Origin: Carthagonibacter metallireducens
Lineage (GTDB): Bacteria > Gemmatimonadota > Gemmatimonadetes > Palauibacterales > Palauibacteraceae
Assembly (NCBI GenBank): GCA_023554445.1
Contig: JAMJQQ010000124.1
Span: forward strand, 15,270-79,269
Direction of reading: 5' to 3'
DNA length: 64,000 bases
Below are positions 7,480 through 15,557 of the stretch, one piece after another (the first letter of the stretch is position 1; every line of letters starts with the position of its first letter). The notes under the pieces were generated by a model, which had not been told where the DNA came from, did not search any database, and saw only the letters and a program-made list of their open reading frames with translations. A program made the translations under genes and the position numbers.

Positions 7480-7935
7480 TCAGGTCGCACCGCTCACGTA
7501 GTCCTTCAGCATCCGATTCTCGTACGTCGCCTGGTTGAGGCAGGTTCGTACGACATCGCCGATCGAGATGATCCCGACGAGCTTGCCTTCCTCGACGATC
7601 GGAAGGTGCCGGATCCGGTTCTGGGTCATGATCCCCATCGCGTAATCCAGGTCGTCGTCGGGAACGGCGCAGATCACATCCCGGGTCATAATCGCGACGA
7701 CAGGCCGGTCACGCAGTCGCTCGACCCGCTCAGCCCCACTGTCCCATGTCTCGGAGGCGGTCCGAAGGAGGTCGCGCTCGCTGACGATTCCGTTGACGGA
7801 GCCGTCGTCGTCGGTGACCACCAGTGCACCGATCCGATGTTCGTTCAACACTCTCACGGCATCATGCACGGAACGACCCGCTCCGATCGTCGCTACTTCG
7901 CTGCCCTTCTCGCGGAGAATGTCGCTGATGCGCAC
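7480..7935 (-). CDS. CBS-domain pair protein
   Basis: About 151 residues made almost entirely of two CBS motifs (roughly residues 12-62 and 78-135), e.g. IGALVVTDDDGSVNGIVSERDL and NRIRHLPIVEEGKLVGIISIGD, each cut across here by the domain boundary. Stand-alone CBS pairs bind adenine nucleotides and act as energy or redox sensors for partner proteins; no partner is evident nearby. The start taken is GTG at 7935, because GGGAGG sits five bases upstream and the next 27 upstream in-frame residues (from ATG 8016) do not resemble the family. Monocistronic as far as can be seen. Confidence 0.85.
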   Translation of the reverse strand: MRISDILREKGSEVATIGAGRSVHDAVRVLNEHRIGALVVTDDDGSVNGIVSERDLLRTASETWDSGAERVERLRDRPVVAIMTRDVICAVPDDDLDYAMGIMTQNRIRHLPIVEEGKLVGIISIGDVVRTCLNQATYENRMLKDYVSGAT

Positions 7936-8049
7936 GTGGCCTCCCTTGCCGATATCGAATTTCGAACTCCCAGCGACATACGGGTGTCGCCAGGCAACGT
8001 TCCATGGATGAATCAACCGGGCGATGCGCGCCAGCCCGGCGCCCCCTGA

Positions 8050-8538
8050 TCAGGATCCGGAAGGCGACACCGACACACGGGGTCCGGTCAGGATGAGATC
8101 GTTGTCCTCCACGAATCCATCCAGATAGGTCCAGCCCCAGCCCACGAGGAAATCATCCACCAGCACCAGGGGCGTCAGCTCGTCCTTCGTGATCAGGCCG
8201 TCCGTGTTCTTGATGTTCGTGGCATAGTAGAAGATCTCGATCTTGTCGCTGCCCATCTCGTGCACTTCCTGGTCGTACGGATTCGGTACGATTCCGCTCT
8301 GGCCGAACACGCCCTTGTTGTATTCCTGGGGTTCGGTACCCATCTCTTCGAGTACCTGCTCGCGGGTCTGCCCCGGCTCGAGCCGGTACAGCTTCGCCCG
8401 GTTCTCCGATTGCACGGTCTCGAAGCCCGACGCACAGGCGCCGAGCACGAGTACCGCGACGGCGACGAACAGTGTGCGGATAAGTGAAGACTCTCGTCTC
8501 GCTGCCTGGCGCCGAGACCGATCGGTGCGAGCGTACAT
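8050..8538 (-). CDS. DUF3192/OmlA-like lipoprotein
   Basis: 162 residues. Arg-rich N-terminus, hydrophobic stretch and lipobox LGAC give a lipoprotein signal. The mature part contains a BamE/SmpA-like helix and turn (LEPGQTREQVLEEMG) followed by a beta-rich DUF3192-like region. ATG 8538 has GGAGG about 7 bases upstream; longer in-frame extensions are Arg/Gly/Pro-rich and rejected. It is probably anchored in the outer membrane. A role in envelope assembly is suggested only by the BamE-like fold. Confidence 0.72.
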   Translation of the reverse strand: MYARTDRSRRQAARRESSLIRTLFVAVAVLVLGACASGFETVQSENRAKLYRLEPGQTREQVLEEMGTEPQEYNKGVFGQSGIVPNPYDQEVHEMGSDKIEIFYYATNIKNTDGLITKDELTPLVLVDDFLVGWGWTYLDGFVEDNDLILTGPRVSVSPSGS

Positions 8539-8591
8539 TCCCGTTCCTCCGTGGTGCATTCCGGGCCGCGTTGCCTTGCCCCGGCCGTGGT

Positions 8592-8828
8592 TCAGGTGAC
8601 GAAGATCAGTAGCGTTGCGGTGACCAGCGCGAGCAGGGCCAGACCGGCTATCGCCGGGAGGGAGCTCCGGGGCCGAGGTACGTCGAATTCCCCACGACGC
8701 GCTGCCGCCAGGCACGCATCGTGGACCTCGAGGCCCGCCACCCCCGGGTAGATGACGGGGCTCACCGGCACGAACGCTGTCGTGCCGGCGCCGGGAAGGC
8801 CCCGGTGGCAGAGAGGACAGACGTTCAC
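8592..8828 (-). CDS. Small C-terminally anchored membrane protein with CPLCH zinc-knuckle motif
   Basis: 78 residues, not recognised as a named family. The N-terminus carries Cys-Pro-Leu-Cys-His at residues 3-7 and a HDAC pair further on, possibly a Zn site. A single transmembrane helix (about 56-76) ends the protein. The GTG start at 8828 overlaps the stop of the upstream membrane-protein gene (GTGA), so translation is probably coupled. A role as a small accessory to the polytopic neighbour is a guess. Confidence 0.6.
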   Translation of the reverse strand: MNVCPLCHRGLPGAGTTAFVPVSPVIYPGVAGLEVHDACLAAARRGEFDVPRPRSSLPAIAGLALLALVTATLLIFVT

Positions 8829-9244
8829 TCCACCCGCAGCGGAGCATACCGGTAGCCCGCCCAACAGCCGGCGATTGCGGCGACTGCCTGCTCGAGCAGC
8901 GCCAGCGCCGTAGCTCGTCCTCCGAGCAACTCCCAGGCGCTGGCCCCCGTAGTGAGTCCGCCGAACACCAGGTTCAACAGGAACCAGGCGACGAAGGTGA
9001 ACAGGGCGATCGCAGTGCCGTGCAGAATGGGAGCCGCCGCTGTCTTGTAGCCGGTGGTGAACCCTCCTACGAACCAGCCGACACCGACCGCCACGGTGAG
9101 CCAGATCCCGCTTCCTTCCCCGGCCGGGCTCAGGACTCCGCTCGCCACGAGGAAAAGAGCGATGCCCGTGGCGATCGCCAGACCGGCGAACCAGCCGAAG
9201 GCGACCCAGGACAGCTGGACGTTGCGCAAGTGCTCCGAATGCAT
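8825..9244 (-). CDS. Polytopic membrane protein, TIGR04086-like
   Basis: 139 residues with four predicted transmembrane helices, Gly/Ala-rich, and a GWFVGGFTTGYKT loop, resembling TIGR04086/YrzE-type small membrane proteins. The start taken is ATG 9244, one base after the rnhB stop; the longer frame to 9316 overlaps rnhB and adds 24 hydrophilic residues with no support. It is at the 3' end of the ffh-rpsP-trmD-rplS-rnhB operon. Function unknown. Confidence 0.65.
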   Translation of the reverse strand: MHSEHLRNVQLSWVAFGWFAGLAIATGIALFLVASGVLSPAGEGSGIWLTVAVGVGWFVGGFTTGYKTAAAPILHGTAIALFTFVAWFLLNLVFGGLTTGASAWELLGGRATALALLEQAVAAIAGCWAGYRYAPLRVE

Positions 9245-9245
9245 A

Positions 9246-9881
9246 TCAGGCCTCGAGCCGAAGCTCGTGCTGGAGTATCGGGGCCCAGGTGGCCCGGTGG
9301 TGCGCGGTTGGACCATGCTCTCGGATCGCAGCGAGGTGCGGCGGAGTCGGATACCCCTTGTTGCTGGCCCACCCGTATTCGGGATAGCGGCGATCCAGTC
9401 GCTCCATCAGCTGATCGCGCACGACCTTCGCGAGTATGGAGGCGCAGGCGATCGAAATGCAACGCATGTCGCCGCCCACGATCGCCTCGTGCTCCCCGAG
9501 CTCGGGCACCGGCAGGCCATCCACGAGCAGTCGGTCCGGTTCCACCGAAAGGCGCTCCACGGCCCGGCGCATCGCGAGGGCGGTGGCCCGGCGGATGTTC
9601 AGCCTCTCGATCTCCCGGGGAGACGCCGCCCCTACCGAACAGGACAGCGAGGTCTCGCGAATCACCTCCGCCAATCGATTTCGAACATCGGGCGACAACG
9701 TCTTGCTGTCGTTGACCCCGTGCAGCCGGGCAGGGGCCCGTCGAAACGGGTGGAGCACCACGGCCGCGGCCACCACCGGGCCCGCGACGGGACCGCATCC
9801 AGCTTCATCCACCCCCGCGATGTGACGAAGCCCGCGCTCCCAGCCGTCCCTCTCGAGGTCGGTGGGAGCCGTGCGGGCCAT
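9246..9881 (-). CDS. rnhB: Ribonuclease HII
   Basis: 211 residues. RNase HII removes ribonucleotides and RNA primers from DNA. Visible signatures are the GVDEAGCGPVAG active-site strand with the catalytic Asp-Glu pair, VNDSKTLSP, LLVDGLPVP and a C-terminal IREHGPTAHHRATW. ATG at 9881 follows the rplS stop by 49 bases; the upstream frame extends through the rplS region and is a shadow. The position after rplS is conserved in many bacteria. Confidence 0.95.
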   Translation of the reverse strand: MARTAPTDLERDGWERGLRHIAGVDEAGCGPVAGPVVAAAVVLHPFRRAPARLHGVNDSKTLSPDVRNRLAEVIRETSLSCSVGAASPREIERLNIRRATALAMRRAVERLSVEPDRLLVDGLPVPELGEHEAIVGGDMRCISIACASILAKVVRDQLMERLDRRYPEYGWASNKGYPTPPHLAAIREHGPTAHHRATWAPILQHELRLEA

Positions 9882-9930
9882 TCGTCGATCAGCCTTTCCC
9901 GACGGAACTCGAACGTCCGTCGAACAGTGG

Positions 9931-10446
9931 CTACGCGTCGGCGGACTTCGGCGTGTCGTCAGAGGCCGCTTCCTCGGTGGCTTCCACCGCCACTTCCTCC
10001 ACCTCGGCAGCCGCGGAGGTTTCCTCTTCCGCGATCTCGGCTGCCGCCTCGACGACTTCGGCCGCGGTCGGAGCCTCGGGCGCGACGTTGCCACCCTCCC
10101 ACCAGCGACGCTCCCGCACCCGCGCGCGCTTGCCGCGACGCTCCCGCAGGTAGTAGAGCTTCGCCCGGCGCACGTGTCCGCGACGGATGACCTCGATGCC
10201 GGCGATCGATGGCGAGTGATCGGGAAAGATCCGCTCGACGCCGACGCCGCCGGAGATCTTCCGGACGGTGAATGTCGCGTTGAGGCCGGCGCCACGGCGG
10301 GCGATGCAGATCCCCTCGAACGCCTGGATGCGCTCCTTTTGTCCCTCCACGACCCGGACCATCACCCGGACGGTGTCGCCCGGCGCGAAGGTAGGCAGGT
10401 CGGAACGAACCTGCTGCTTCTCGATTTCCGCGATTCTCGGATCCAC
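9931..10446 (-). CDS. rplS: 50S ribosomal protein L19 with acidic C-terminal tail
   Basis: 171 residues, longer than the usual ~115. Residues 1-118 are canonical L19 (DTVRVMVRVVEGQKERIQAFEG, in two parts FEGICIARRGAG and FPDHSPSIAGIEV, then LYYLRERRGKRARV). Residues 121-171 are an Ala/Glu-rich extension with almost no basic residues (EVVEAAAEIAEEE, AAEVEEVAVEATEEA). L19 sits at the 30S-50S interface. The tail echoes the much longer one on S16 in the same operon. Follows trmD after 67 bases. Confidence 0.96.
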   Translation of the reverse strand: MDPRIAEIEKQQVRSDLPTFAPGDTVRVMVRVVEGQKERIQAFEGICIARRGAGLNATFTVRKISGGVGVERIFPDHSPSIAGIEVIRRGHVRRAKLYYLRERRGKRARVRERRWWEGGNVAPEAPTAAEVVEAAAEIAEEETSAAAEVEEVAVEATEEAASDDTPKSADA

Positions 10447-10513
10447 TGTACCGCTCCTTCCGGGGCTGCCGATTCGGGTCAGCCCATCAATCTAGTCGTC
10501 GTTCCGGCCTCTG

Positions 10514-11230
10514 TCAGTCATCTGTCGCGTCCATGGGGTCACCACCCTGCGATTCCCCATCGTCCGTTTCCAGCAATTCCGGTCTGCGGAGCCGCGTTGT
10601 TTTCTCGGCTTCCGCGTGACGCCACTCGGCCACACGCCGGTGATCGCCCGATCGGAGCACCTCCGGGACCTTCATCCCCCTGTACTCCGCCGGCCTCGTG
10701 TAGGCCGGCGGGGCCAGCAGCCCGTCGTAAAACGAGTCTCCAGCGGCCGATTCGTGGTCGCTCATCGCGCCCGGCAGCAGCCGGACCACGGCATCGACCA
10801 CCACCAGCGCGGCCGGCTCGCCGCCCGACAACACGTAGTCGCCGATCGACAGTTCCTCCGTCGCGAGACCCACCGCCACCCGCTCGTCCACGCCCTTGTA
10901 GTGACCGCACAGCAGCGTCAGTTCGGGCTCGAGCGAGTACCGCACGGCGGTCTCGTGGTCGAACCGACGGCCGCGCGGGCTGAGCAGGACGATCGGTCCT
11001 GCCGGCGCCAGTGCGTCCATGGCTTCGAAGAAGGGCTCCGGCTTCATCACCATGCCGGCCCCGCCTCCGTACGGCTCGTCGTCCACCGTCCGGTGCCGGT
11101 CGCGCGTGAAGTCACGCAGGTCCACGACACGGTACTGGACGACCCCTGCCGTCTCCGCGCGGCCCGGAATGCTCGTTCCGAGCGGCGCCTCGAAGAAATC
11201 CGGAAAGATCGTCACGACGTTGATCCGCAC
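10514..11230 (-). CDS. trmD: tRNA (guanine37-N1)-methyltransferase
   Basis: 238 residues, a SPOUT-family enzyme that makes m1G37 to prevent frameshifting. Signatures are the N-terminal VVTIFPDFFE, DDEPYGGGAGMVM, the knot region GHYKGVDERV and the SIGDYVLSGGEPA AdoMet loop. A C-terminal GDHRRVAEWR helix binds tRNA. The last ~20 residues (Asp/Gly-rich) exceed the core. Lies between rimM and rplS, the classic order. Confidence 0.97.
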   Translation of the reverse strand: MRINVVTIFPDFFEAPLGTSIPGRAETAGVVQYRVVDLRDFTRDRHRTVDDEPYGGGAGMVMKPEPFFEAMDALAPAGPIVLLSPRGRRFDHETAVRYSLEPELTLLCGHYKGVDERVAVGLATEELSIGDYVLSGGEPAALVVVDAVVRLLPGAMSDHESAAGDSFYDGLLAPPAYTRPAEYRGMKVPEVLRSGDHRRVAEWRHAEAEKTTRLRRPELLETDDGESQGGDPMDATDD

Positions 11231-11271
11231 GGTCTCTCCCGGTTTCCCCAGCCTGCCTCACCCGAGTCGAG

Positions 11272-11790
11272 TTACAGCTCGAGCAGGCCGGGAGGTGGAT
11301 CGATGCTGATCCGTCCCGCTTCCCGGTCGACCACGCGAACCAGCTCGCGGTTCAGCGGAAGCAGTTTCTCCTGCCCGCCCACTTCGACTCCGAGAAGCAC
11401 CTGTTCGCCGAGCTCGTAGACTTCGACCACCTCACCGACCCGCTCGTCATCGCTCTGCACTACCTCGAATCCAACCAGCTCGTGGAGATAGAATTCGCCT
11501 CTCTCCAGGGGTCGGAGCGTATCCGCCGGGACCGTGATCTCGTGTCCCTTCAGGCTCTCGGCCCGCTCGCGATCTCCGATCTCAGCGAATCGCAGCAGGT
11601 AGCCGCCCTTGTGAGGTCGGGCCGTCCGCAACGTCAGGCTTCGTTTTCCACCCGGGAGCGCAGATCCGGTCAGGCCGAACACCCGGCCGGGGACGTACAC
11701 GAGTTCTGGATCGCCCGTCTCGGGGCTGACCAGAATCTCACCGTCCAATCCGTGCGCCTTCCGGAGGCGCCCCACGACGATCGGGTCCAC
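11272..11790 (-). CDS. rimM: 16S rRNA processing protein RimM
   Basis: 172 residues. Two domains: an N-terminal RimM beta-barrel (VVGRLRKAHGLDGEI) and a C-terminal PRC barrel (FYLHELVGFEVV to the terminal DPPPGLLEL). It binds S19 and assists 30S head maturation. The start codon at 11790 is GTG. It lies between rpsP and trmD; the KH-domain protein often present between rpsP and rimM is absent. Confidence 0.95.
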   Translation of the reverse strand: MDPIVVGRLRKAHGLDGEILVSPETGDPELVYVPGRVFGLTGSALPGGKRSLTLRTARPHKGGYLLRFAEIGDRERAESLKGHEITVPADTLRPLERGEFYLHELVGFEVVQSDDERVGEVVEVYELGEQVLLGVEVGGQEKLLPLNRELVRVVDREAGRISIDPPPGLLEL

Positions 11791-11829
11791 GTGCGGTTGC
11801 TCGCGCGGGCCGCCAGGTCCCGAACGGCT

Positions 11830-12687
11830 TCAGTCCTTCTTCTTCTCTTCCGCTTCGACGGCCTTCTCGGTCTCTTCTGTGGCTTCGTCGGCGGCCTCTT
11901 CAGTCTCTTCCGTCTCTTCTTCGGCCGCTTCCGCTTCGGCAGCCGGCTCTGCAGCCTCATCCTCCGCTTCGGCAGCCGGCTCGTCGGCGGCTTCCGCCGC
12001 CGGCTCCTCTACCTCTTCGGGTGCGGCCTCGGCAGCAGGCTCTTCGCTCTCCGCCTCGGTGGCTGCTTCTTCCGCCTCTGCGGCTTCGTCGACGGTCTCC
12101 TCGGCCTCTGCCTCCACGGCTGCCTCGTCGGCTTCGTCCGCTGCCGGCTCTTCTTCAGCAGCCTCCGCCCCGACCTCGGACGCGGCCTCTGCTTCGGCGG
12201 CCTCTGCCTCGGCGGCGGCCTTCGCAGCCTCCTCTTCGGCCTTCTTCGCTGCGGCCGCGTCGGCGGCGGCCTTCTTCGCGGCCGCCTCGGCCACGGCCTT
12301 CTCTTCCATGCGGCGCTTGGCGGCTTGCTTCTGCGCCTCGGCAGCGATTTCGGCTCGGCGAGAAGTGCTTCGCTGTCCCTCCGGCGGACCGAGTTCGATC
12401 ACGGTTTCCTCGAGGGACTCCGCCGTGGCTCCGGACTTGAACTTCTCCCAGACACCTGTCTTGCGGAAAATCGAGACTACCGTGTCGCTCGGAGCCGCGC
12501 CTTCGTGCAGCCAGTTCAGGGCTGCGGCGGCGTCGAGCCGGATCAGCGAGGGCCGGGTCCGCGGGTTGTAGGTGCCGATCGTCTCGATCGCCGGGCCGTC
12601 ACGCGACTCGGCTGAGTCGGAGACGACGATGCGGAACGAGGCCTGTGCCTTCCGGCCGGTGCGTTGAAGTCGAATCGTCGTGGGCAT
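11830..12687 (-). CDS. rpsP: 30S ribosomal protein S16 with ~175-residue Ala/Glu-rich extension
   Basis: 285 residues against the usual 80-90. Residues 1-82 are canonical S16 (MPTTIRLQRTGRK, YNPRTRPSLIRLD, FRKTGVWEKF). Residues ~112-150 are a mixed K/A/E helix, and ~150-280 an almost purely Ala/Glu/Asp/Pro stretch that ends in EEKKKD. ATG 12687 is taken; the frame is open 29 codons further but that part overlaps ffh. The low-complexity DNA gives long spurious reverse frames. The S16 identity is certain; the tail's role is unknown, possibly an unstructured acidic arm on the 30S body. Confidence 0.96.
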   Translation of the reverse strand: MPTTIRLQRTGRKAQASFRIVVSDSAESRDGPAIETIGTYNPRTRPSLIRLDAAAALNWLHEGAAPSDTVVSIFRKTGVWEKFKSGATAESLEETVIELGPPEGQRSTSRRAEIAAEAQKQAAKRRMEEKAVAEAAAKKAAADAAAAKKAEEEAAKAAAEAEAAEAEAASEVGAEAAEEEPAADEADEAAVEAEAEETVDEAAEAEEAATEAESEEPAAEAAPEEVEEPAAEAADEPAAEAEDEAAEPAAEAEAAEEETEETEEAADEATEETEKAVEAEEKKKD

Positions 12688-12742
12688 GCCTGTACGTCGT
12701 CCTTTTCCGGGCTTTCGCCGGCTCCGAATGTTCTCGAAAGAG

Positions 12743-14089
12743 TCAGCGAAGCAGACCGTCGAGCCCACCGCCACCCGCCGCCAGGCGGGGCGCGAGCTTC
12801 CGCATCTGCTTCATCGTCTTCCGCATCTCCTTGAACTGCTTGAGCAGTCGGTTCACCTCGTGAACCGGCCTGCCGGATCCCCGGGCGACGCGCGCCCGTC
12901 GCGACCCGTTCAGCATCTCGGGACGCTTCCGTTCCTCCGGGGTCATGGAGAGTACGATCGCCTCCATGTGCCTGATGCGCTTCGGGTCCACTTCGACCCC
13001 GTCCAGCATCTTGGGCTTGACGCCCGGTATCATCTTCAGCAGGCCCTCCAGCGGACCCATCTTCTGGATCTGCTGCATCGCCTGCAGGAAGTCCTCGAGG
13101 TCGAACTCCTGTCCTCCGAGGACCTTCTTCTCGAGCCGCTGGCTCGTTTCGGTGTCGATCGTCTGCTGCGCCTTCTCGACGAGCCCGACGATGTCCCCCA
13201 TCTGCAGGATCCGTCCCGCCATCCGTTTCGGATCGAACGGAGTCAGATCCTCGACCTTCTCACCGACACCGACGAACTTCACGGGGACGCCGATCACGCC
13301 ATGAATCGACAGCGCGGCGCCGCCCCTCGCGTCGCCATCCATCTTGGTGAGGATCACACCCGTGATCCCGACCGCCTCGTTGAATCCCTCGGCGATCCTG
13401 ACGGCTTCCTGACCGGTCATTCCGTCGGCGACGAACAGAACCTCATCCGGAGTCAGGGCCGCCCGCAGGCGCGCGATCTCGTCCATCAACTCCGCATCGG
13501 CCTGAAGTCGGCCCGCGGTGTCGAGGATCACGTGACTGCGTCCCTCGCGTCTCGCCGCGTCCACCGCTCGAGTGGCGACGGCTACGACGTCCTTCTCGCC
13601 GGGCTCGAACGCGACCGGAACATCGATCGAAGCTCCGAGCGTGGCGAGCTGCTCTCCGGCCGCCGGCCGGTACGGGTCGCAGGCCACCAGGAGCGGCCTC
13701 TTCCCGTCGCGCGCCAGTCGCAGAGCCAGCTTTCCGGCGCTGGTCGTCTTTCCCGAGCCCTGGAGCCCGACCAGCATCACGACCGTGGGCGGAACCGCGG
13801 CCTCTCGAAACGCGGAGGCCTCTTCCCCGCCGAGCACCTCGATCAGCTCGTCATGTACGATTTTGACGACCTGCTCGCCCGGCTTCACCGACTTCAGGAC
13901 GTCCTCTCCAACGGCGCGCTCTTCCACGCGCTTGAGAAAGTCCTTGGCGACGTGGAAGTTGACGTCGGCCTCGAGCAGTGCTCGGCGCACTTCGCGCAGG
14001 CCCTCGCGCAGCATCGGGGCGGTCAGGACCCCCCGACTGCGGAACCCGCGAAACACGCCATCCAGGCGCTCGCCCAGCTGCTCGAACAT
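12743..14089 (-). CDS. ffh: Signal recognition particle protein Ffh (SRP54)
   Basis: 448 residues. N-terminal four-helix domain, then the NG GTPase with P-loop GLQGSGKTT at 108-116, ILDTAGR (G3), TKMDGDARGG (G4 region), and a C-terminal Met-rich M domain (MKQMRKLAP near the end) that binds 4.5S RNA and signal sequences. It delivers nascent membrane proteins to FtsY. First gene of the ffh-rpsP-rimM-trmD-rplS-rnhB operon, with its own promoter upstream. Confidence 0.98.
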   Translation of the reverse strand: MFEQLGERLDGVFRGFRSRGVLTAPMLREGLREVRRALLEADVNFHVAKDFLKRVEERAVGEDVLKSVKPGEQVVKIVHDELIEVLGGEEASAFREAAVPPTVVMLVGLQGSGKTTSAGKLALRLARDGKRPLLVACDPYRPAAGEQLATLGASIDVPVAFEPGEKDVVAVATRAVDAARREGRSHVILDTAGRLQADAELMDEIARLRAALTPDEVLFVADGMTGQEAVRIAEGFNEAVGITGVILTKMDGDARGGAALSIHGVIGVPVKFVGVGEKVEDLTPFDPKRMAGRILQMGDIVGLVEKAQQTIDTETSQRLEKKVLGGQEFDLEDFLQAMQQIQKMGPLEGLLKMIPGVKPKMLDGVEVDPKRIRHMEAIVLSMTPEERKRPEMLNGSRRARVARGSGRPVHEVNRLLKQFKEMRKTMKQMRKLAPRLAAGGGGLDGLLR

Positions 14090-14228
14090 CCGCCTCGCCC
14101 TCTTCCCGTCTTTTCGACCGTCGGACGCAAACGTCCCCGAAAATCAAAAGACGCGCCGTCGCGTTGCCGCGCTCGCGTCCGTCGGACGCCGGGCCGCGCG
14201 CCGCGACCCGGGAATCCGAGAGCCTAGA

Positions 14229-14257
14229 AGTATAAAGCGGGAATCGGGATCAGGCAA
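14229..14257 (-). promoter_or_regulatory. Sigma-70-type promoter for the ffh operon
   Basis: Minus strand TTGCCT (14257-14252), 17-base spacer, TATACT (14234-14229). The -35 overlaps the end of purA. The predicted transcript has a leader of about 130 bases to ffh, containing GCGTCCGACGG twice (14128-14118 and 14189-14179), the second copy inside a 7-bp palindrome at 14175-14189. Confidence 0.6.
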
Positions 14258-15557
14258 CGCGCGGAATCGGCACCCTCACGATCTGGTCACGGGCCGAGCC
14301 CACCGAAACGTAGCGGATCGGCACTTCTGCATTCGCCTCGATCCGTTCGAGGTATGTCCGGGCCGCACCGGGAAGGTCCTCCCAACTCCGTGCTCCGGTG
14401 GTATCCGAGCCCCAGCCGGCCGTGGTCTCGTAGACGGGCTCCACCCGTCCGAGGTCCGGCGCTCTGTCGGGGAATATTTCGAGCTGCCCGCCGTCGAGCG
14501 TGTAGCCGGTGCCGAGCTTCAGTTCCTCGAACGTATCGAGGACATCGAGCTTGGTCACCGCGAGAGCCGTCAGCCCGTTGACCGCGGCCGCGTGCCGCAC
14601 TACGGCCCCGTCGTACCAGCCCGGGCGTCGGGGCCGGCCCGTGGTGGCTCCGAACTCTGCTCCGAGCCTGCGCAGGAGGTCGGCTTCGTCACCCTGTAAC
14701 TCGGTTGGCAGCGGTCCGTTCCCGACCCGCGTGGTGTAGGCTTTGACCACGCCGAGCACACCGTCGATCAGGGTCGGCCCGATTCCGACACCTGCGGCGG
14801 CCGCCCCCGCGGTCGTATTGGACGAAGTGACGTACGGATAGGTGCCGTGGTCGACGTCGAGCAGCGATCCCTGGGCTCCCTCGAGCAGTACCCGCCCATC
14901 GTCGTTCAACTCCTTCAGCAGGGTCGCACCGGAGTCTCCCGCGAGTGGCAGGATCCTCGGTACGATCGCCTCGAGGTCGGCCATGATCCGACGGGGATCG
15001 GCCCGGTCCGCGAGGTCCCAGCTCTGCAGGAGCCCGTTCGCCGCCTGACACGCAGCCCGGACGATCGACTCGCACCCCACCAGGTCCTCGAGATCGCAGA
15101 CACGCAGGCCCGTTCTGGCCACCTTGTCACGGTAGGCCGGTCCGATGCCCCGCTTGGTGGTACCGATCTTCGCCTCGCCCCGGAGGCTCTCCCGGGCGCC
15201 GTCCAGCATCCGGTGGTATGGCATGACGAGGTGCGCCCGCCGGGAGACGATCAGTCGCTCCGTGATCCCGATGCCCCTGCCTTCGAGGACGTCGATCTCG
15301 TCGAGCAGCGTCCAGGGGTCCACGACCACGCCGTTTCCGAGCACGCATTTCACATCGGGCACGAGAGCGCCGGACGGGATCAGGTGCAGGATGAACTCCT
15401 CGTCTTTCACGAGCACCGTGTGTCCCGCATTGGCACCGCCCTGGTAGCGGGCGACCAGCGTCGCCTGCTCGGCCAGCACATCGGTGATCTTGCCCTTGCC
15501 CTCGTCGCCCCATTGGGCTCCGACGATCACGATACAACGACTCGAATCCTTGAACAT
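14250..15557 (-). CDS. purA: Adenylosuccinate synthetase
   Basis: 435 residues. Catalyses IMP + Asp + GTP to adenylosuccinate in AMP synthesis. The GDEGKGK phosphate loop is at 17-23. Also visible are GGANAGHT, TTKRGIGPAYRDK (IMP loop), VLLEGAQGSLLD, the STTGRPRRPGW-type ATTGRPRRPGWYD motif, and the C-terminal DQIVRV. Start ATG abuts the stop of the DapA-family gene (TGAATG). Confidence 0.97.
   Translation of the reverse strand: MFKDSSRCIVIVGAQWGDEGKGKITDVLAEQATLVARYQGGANAGHTVLVKDEEFILHLIPSGALVPDVKCVLGNGVVVDPWTLLDEIDVLEGRGIGITERLIVSRRAHLVMPYHRMLDGARESLRGEAKIGTTKRGIGPAYRDKVARTGLRVCDLEDLVGCESIVRAACQAANGLLQSWDLADRADPRRIMADLEAIVPRILPLAGDSGATLLKELNDDGRVLLEGAQGSLLDVDHGTYPYVTSSNTTAGAAAAGVGIGPTLIDGVLGVVKAYTTRVGNGPLPTELQGDEADLLRRLGAEFGATTGRPRRPGWYDGAVVRHAAAVNGLTALAVTKLDVLDTFEELKLGTGYTLDGGQLEIFPDRAPDLGRVEPVYETTAGWGSDTTGARSWEDLPGAARTYLERIEANAEVPIRYVSVGSARDQIVRVPIPRVA

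Noticed and set aside
11879..12571. Ala/Ser-rich plus-strand frame within rpsP
   Set aside because: It is the reverse complement of the A/E-rich S16 tail; low-complexity DNA makes every frame open.
14175..14189. Palindrome GCGTCCGTCGGACGC as a purA terminator
   Set aside because: It has a 1-nt centre and no U-run, and lies within the ffh leader downstream of its promoter; more likely part of that leader.
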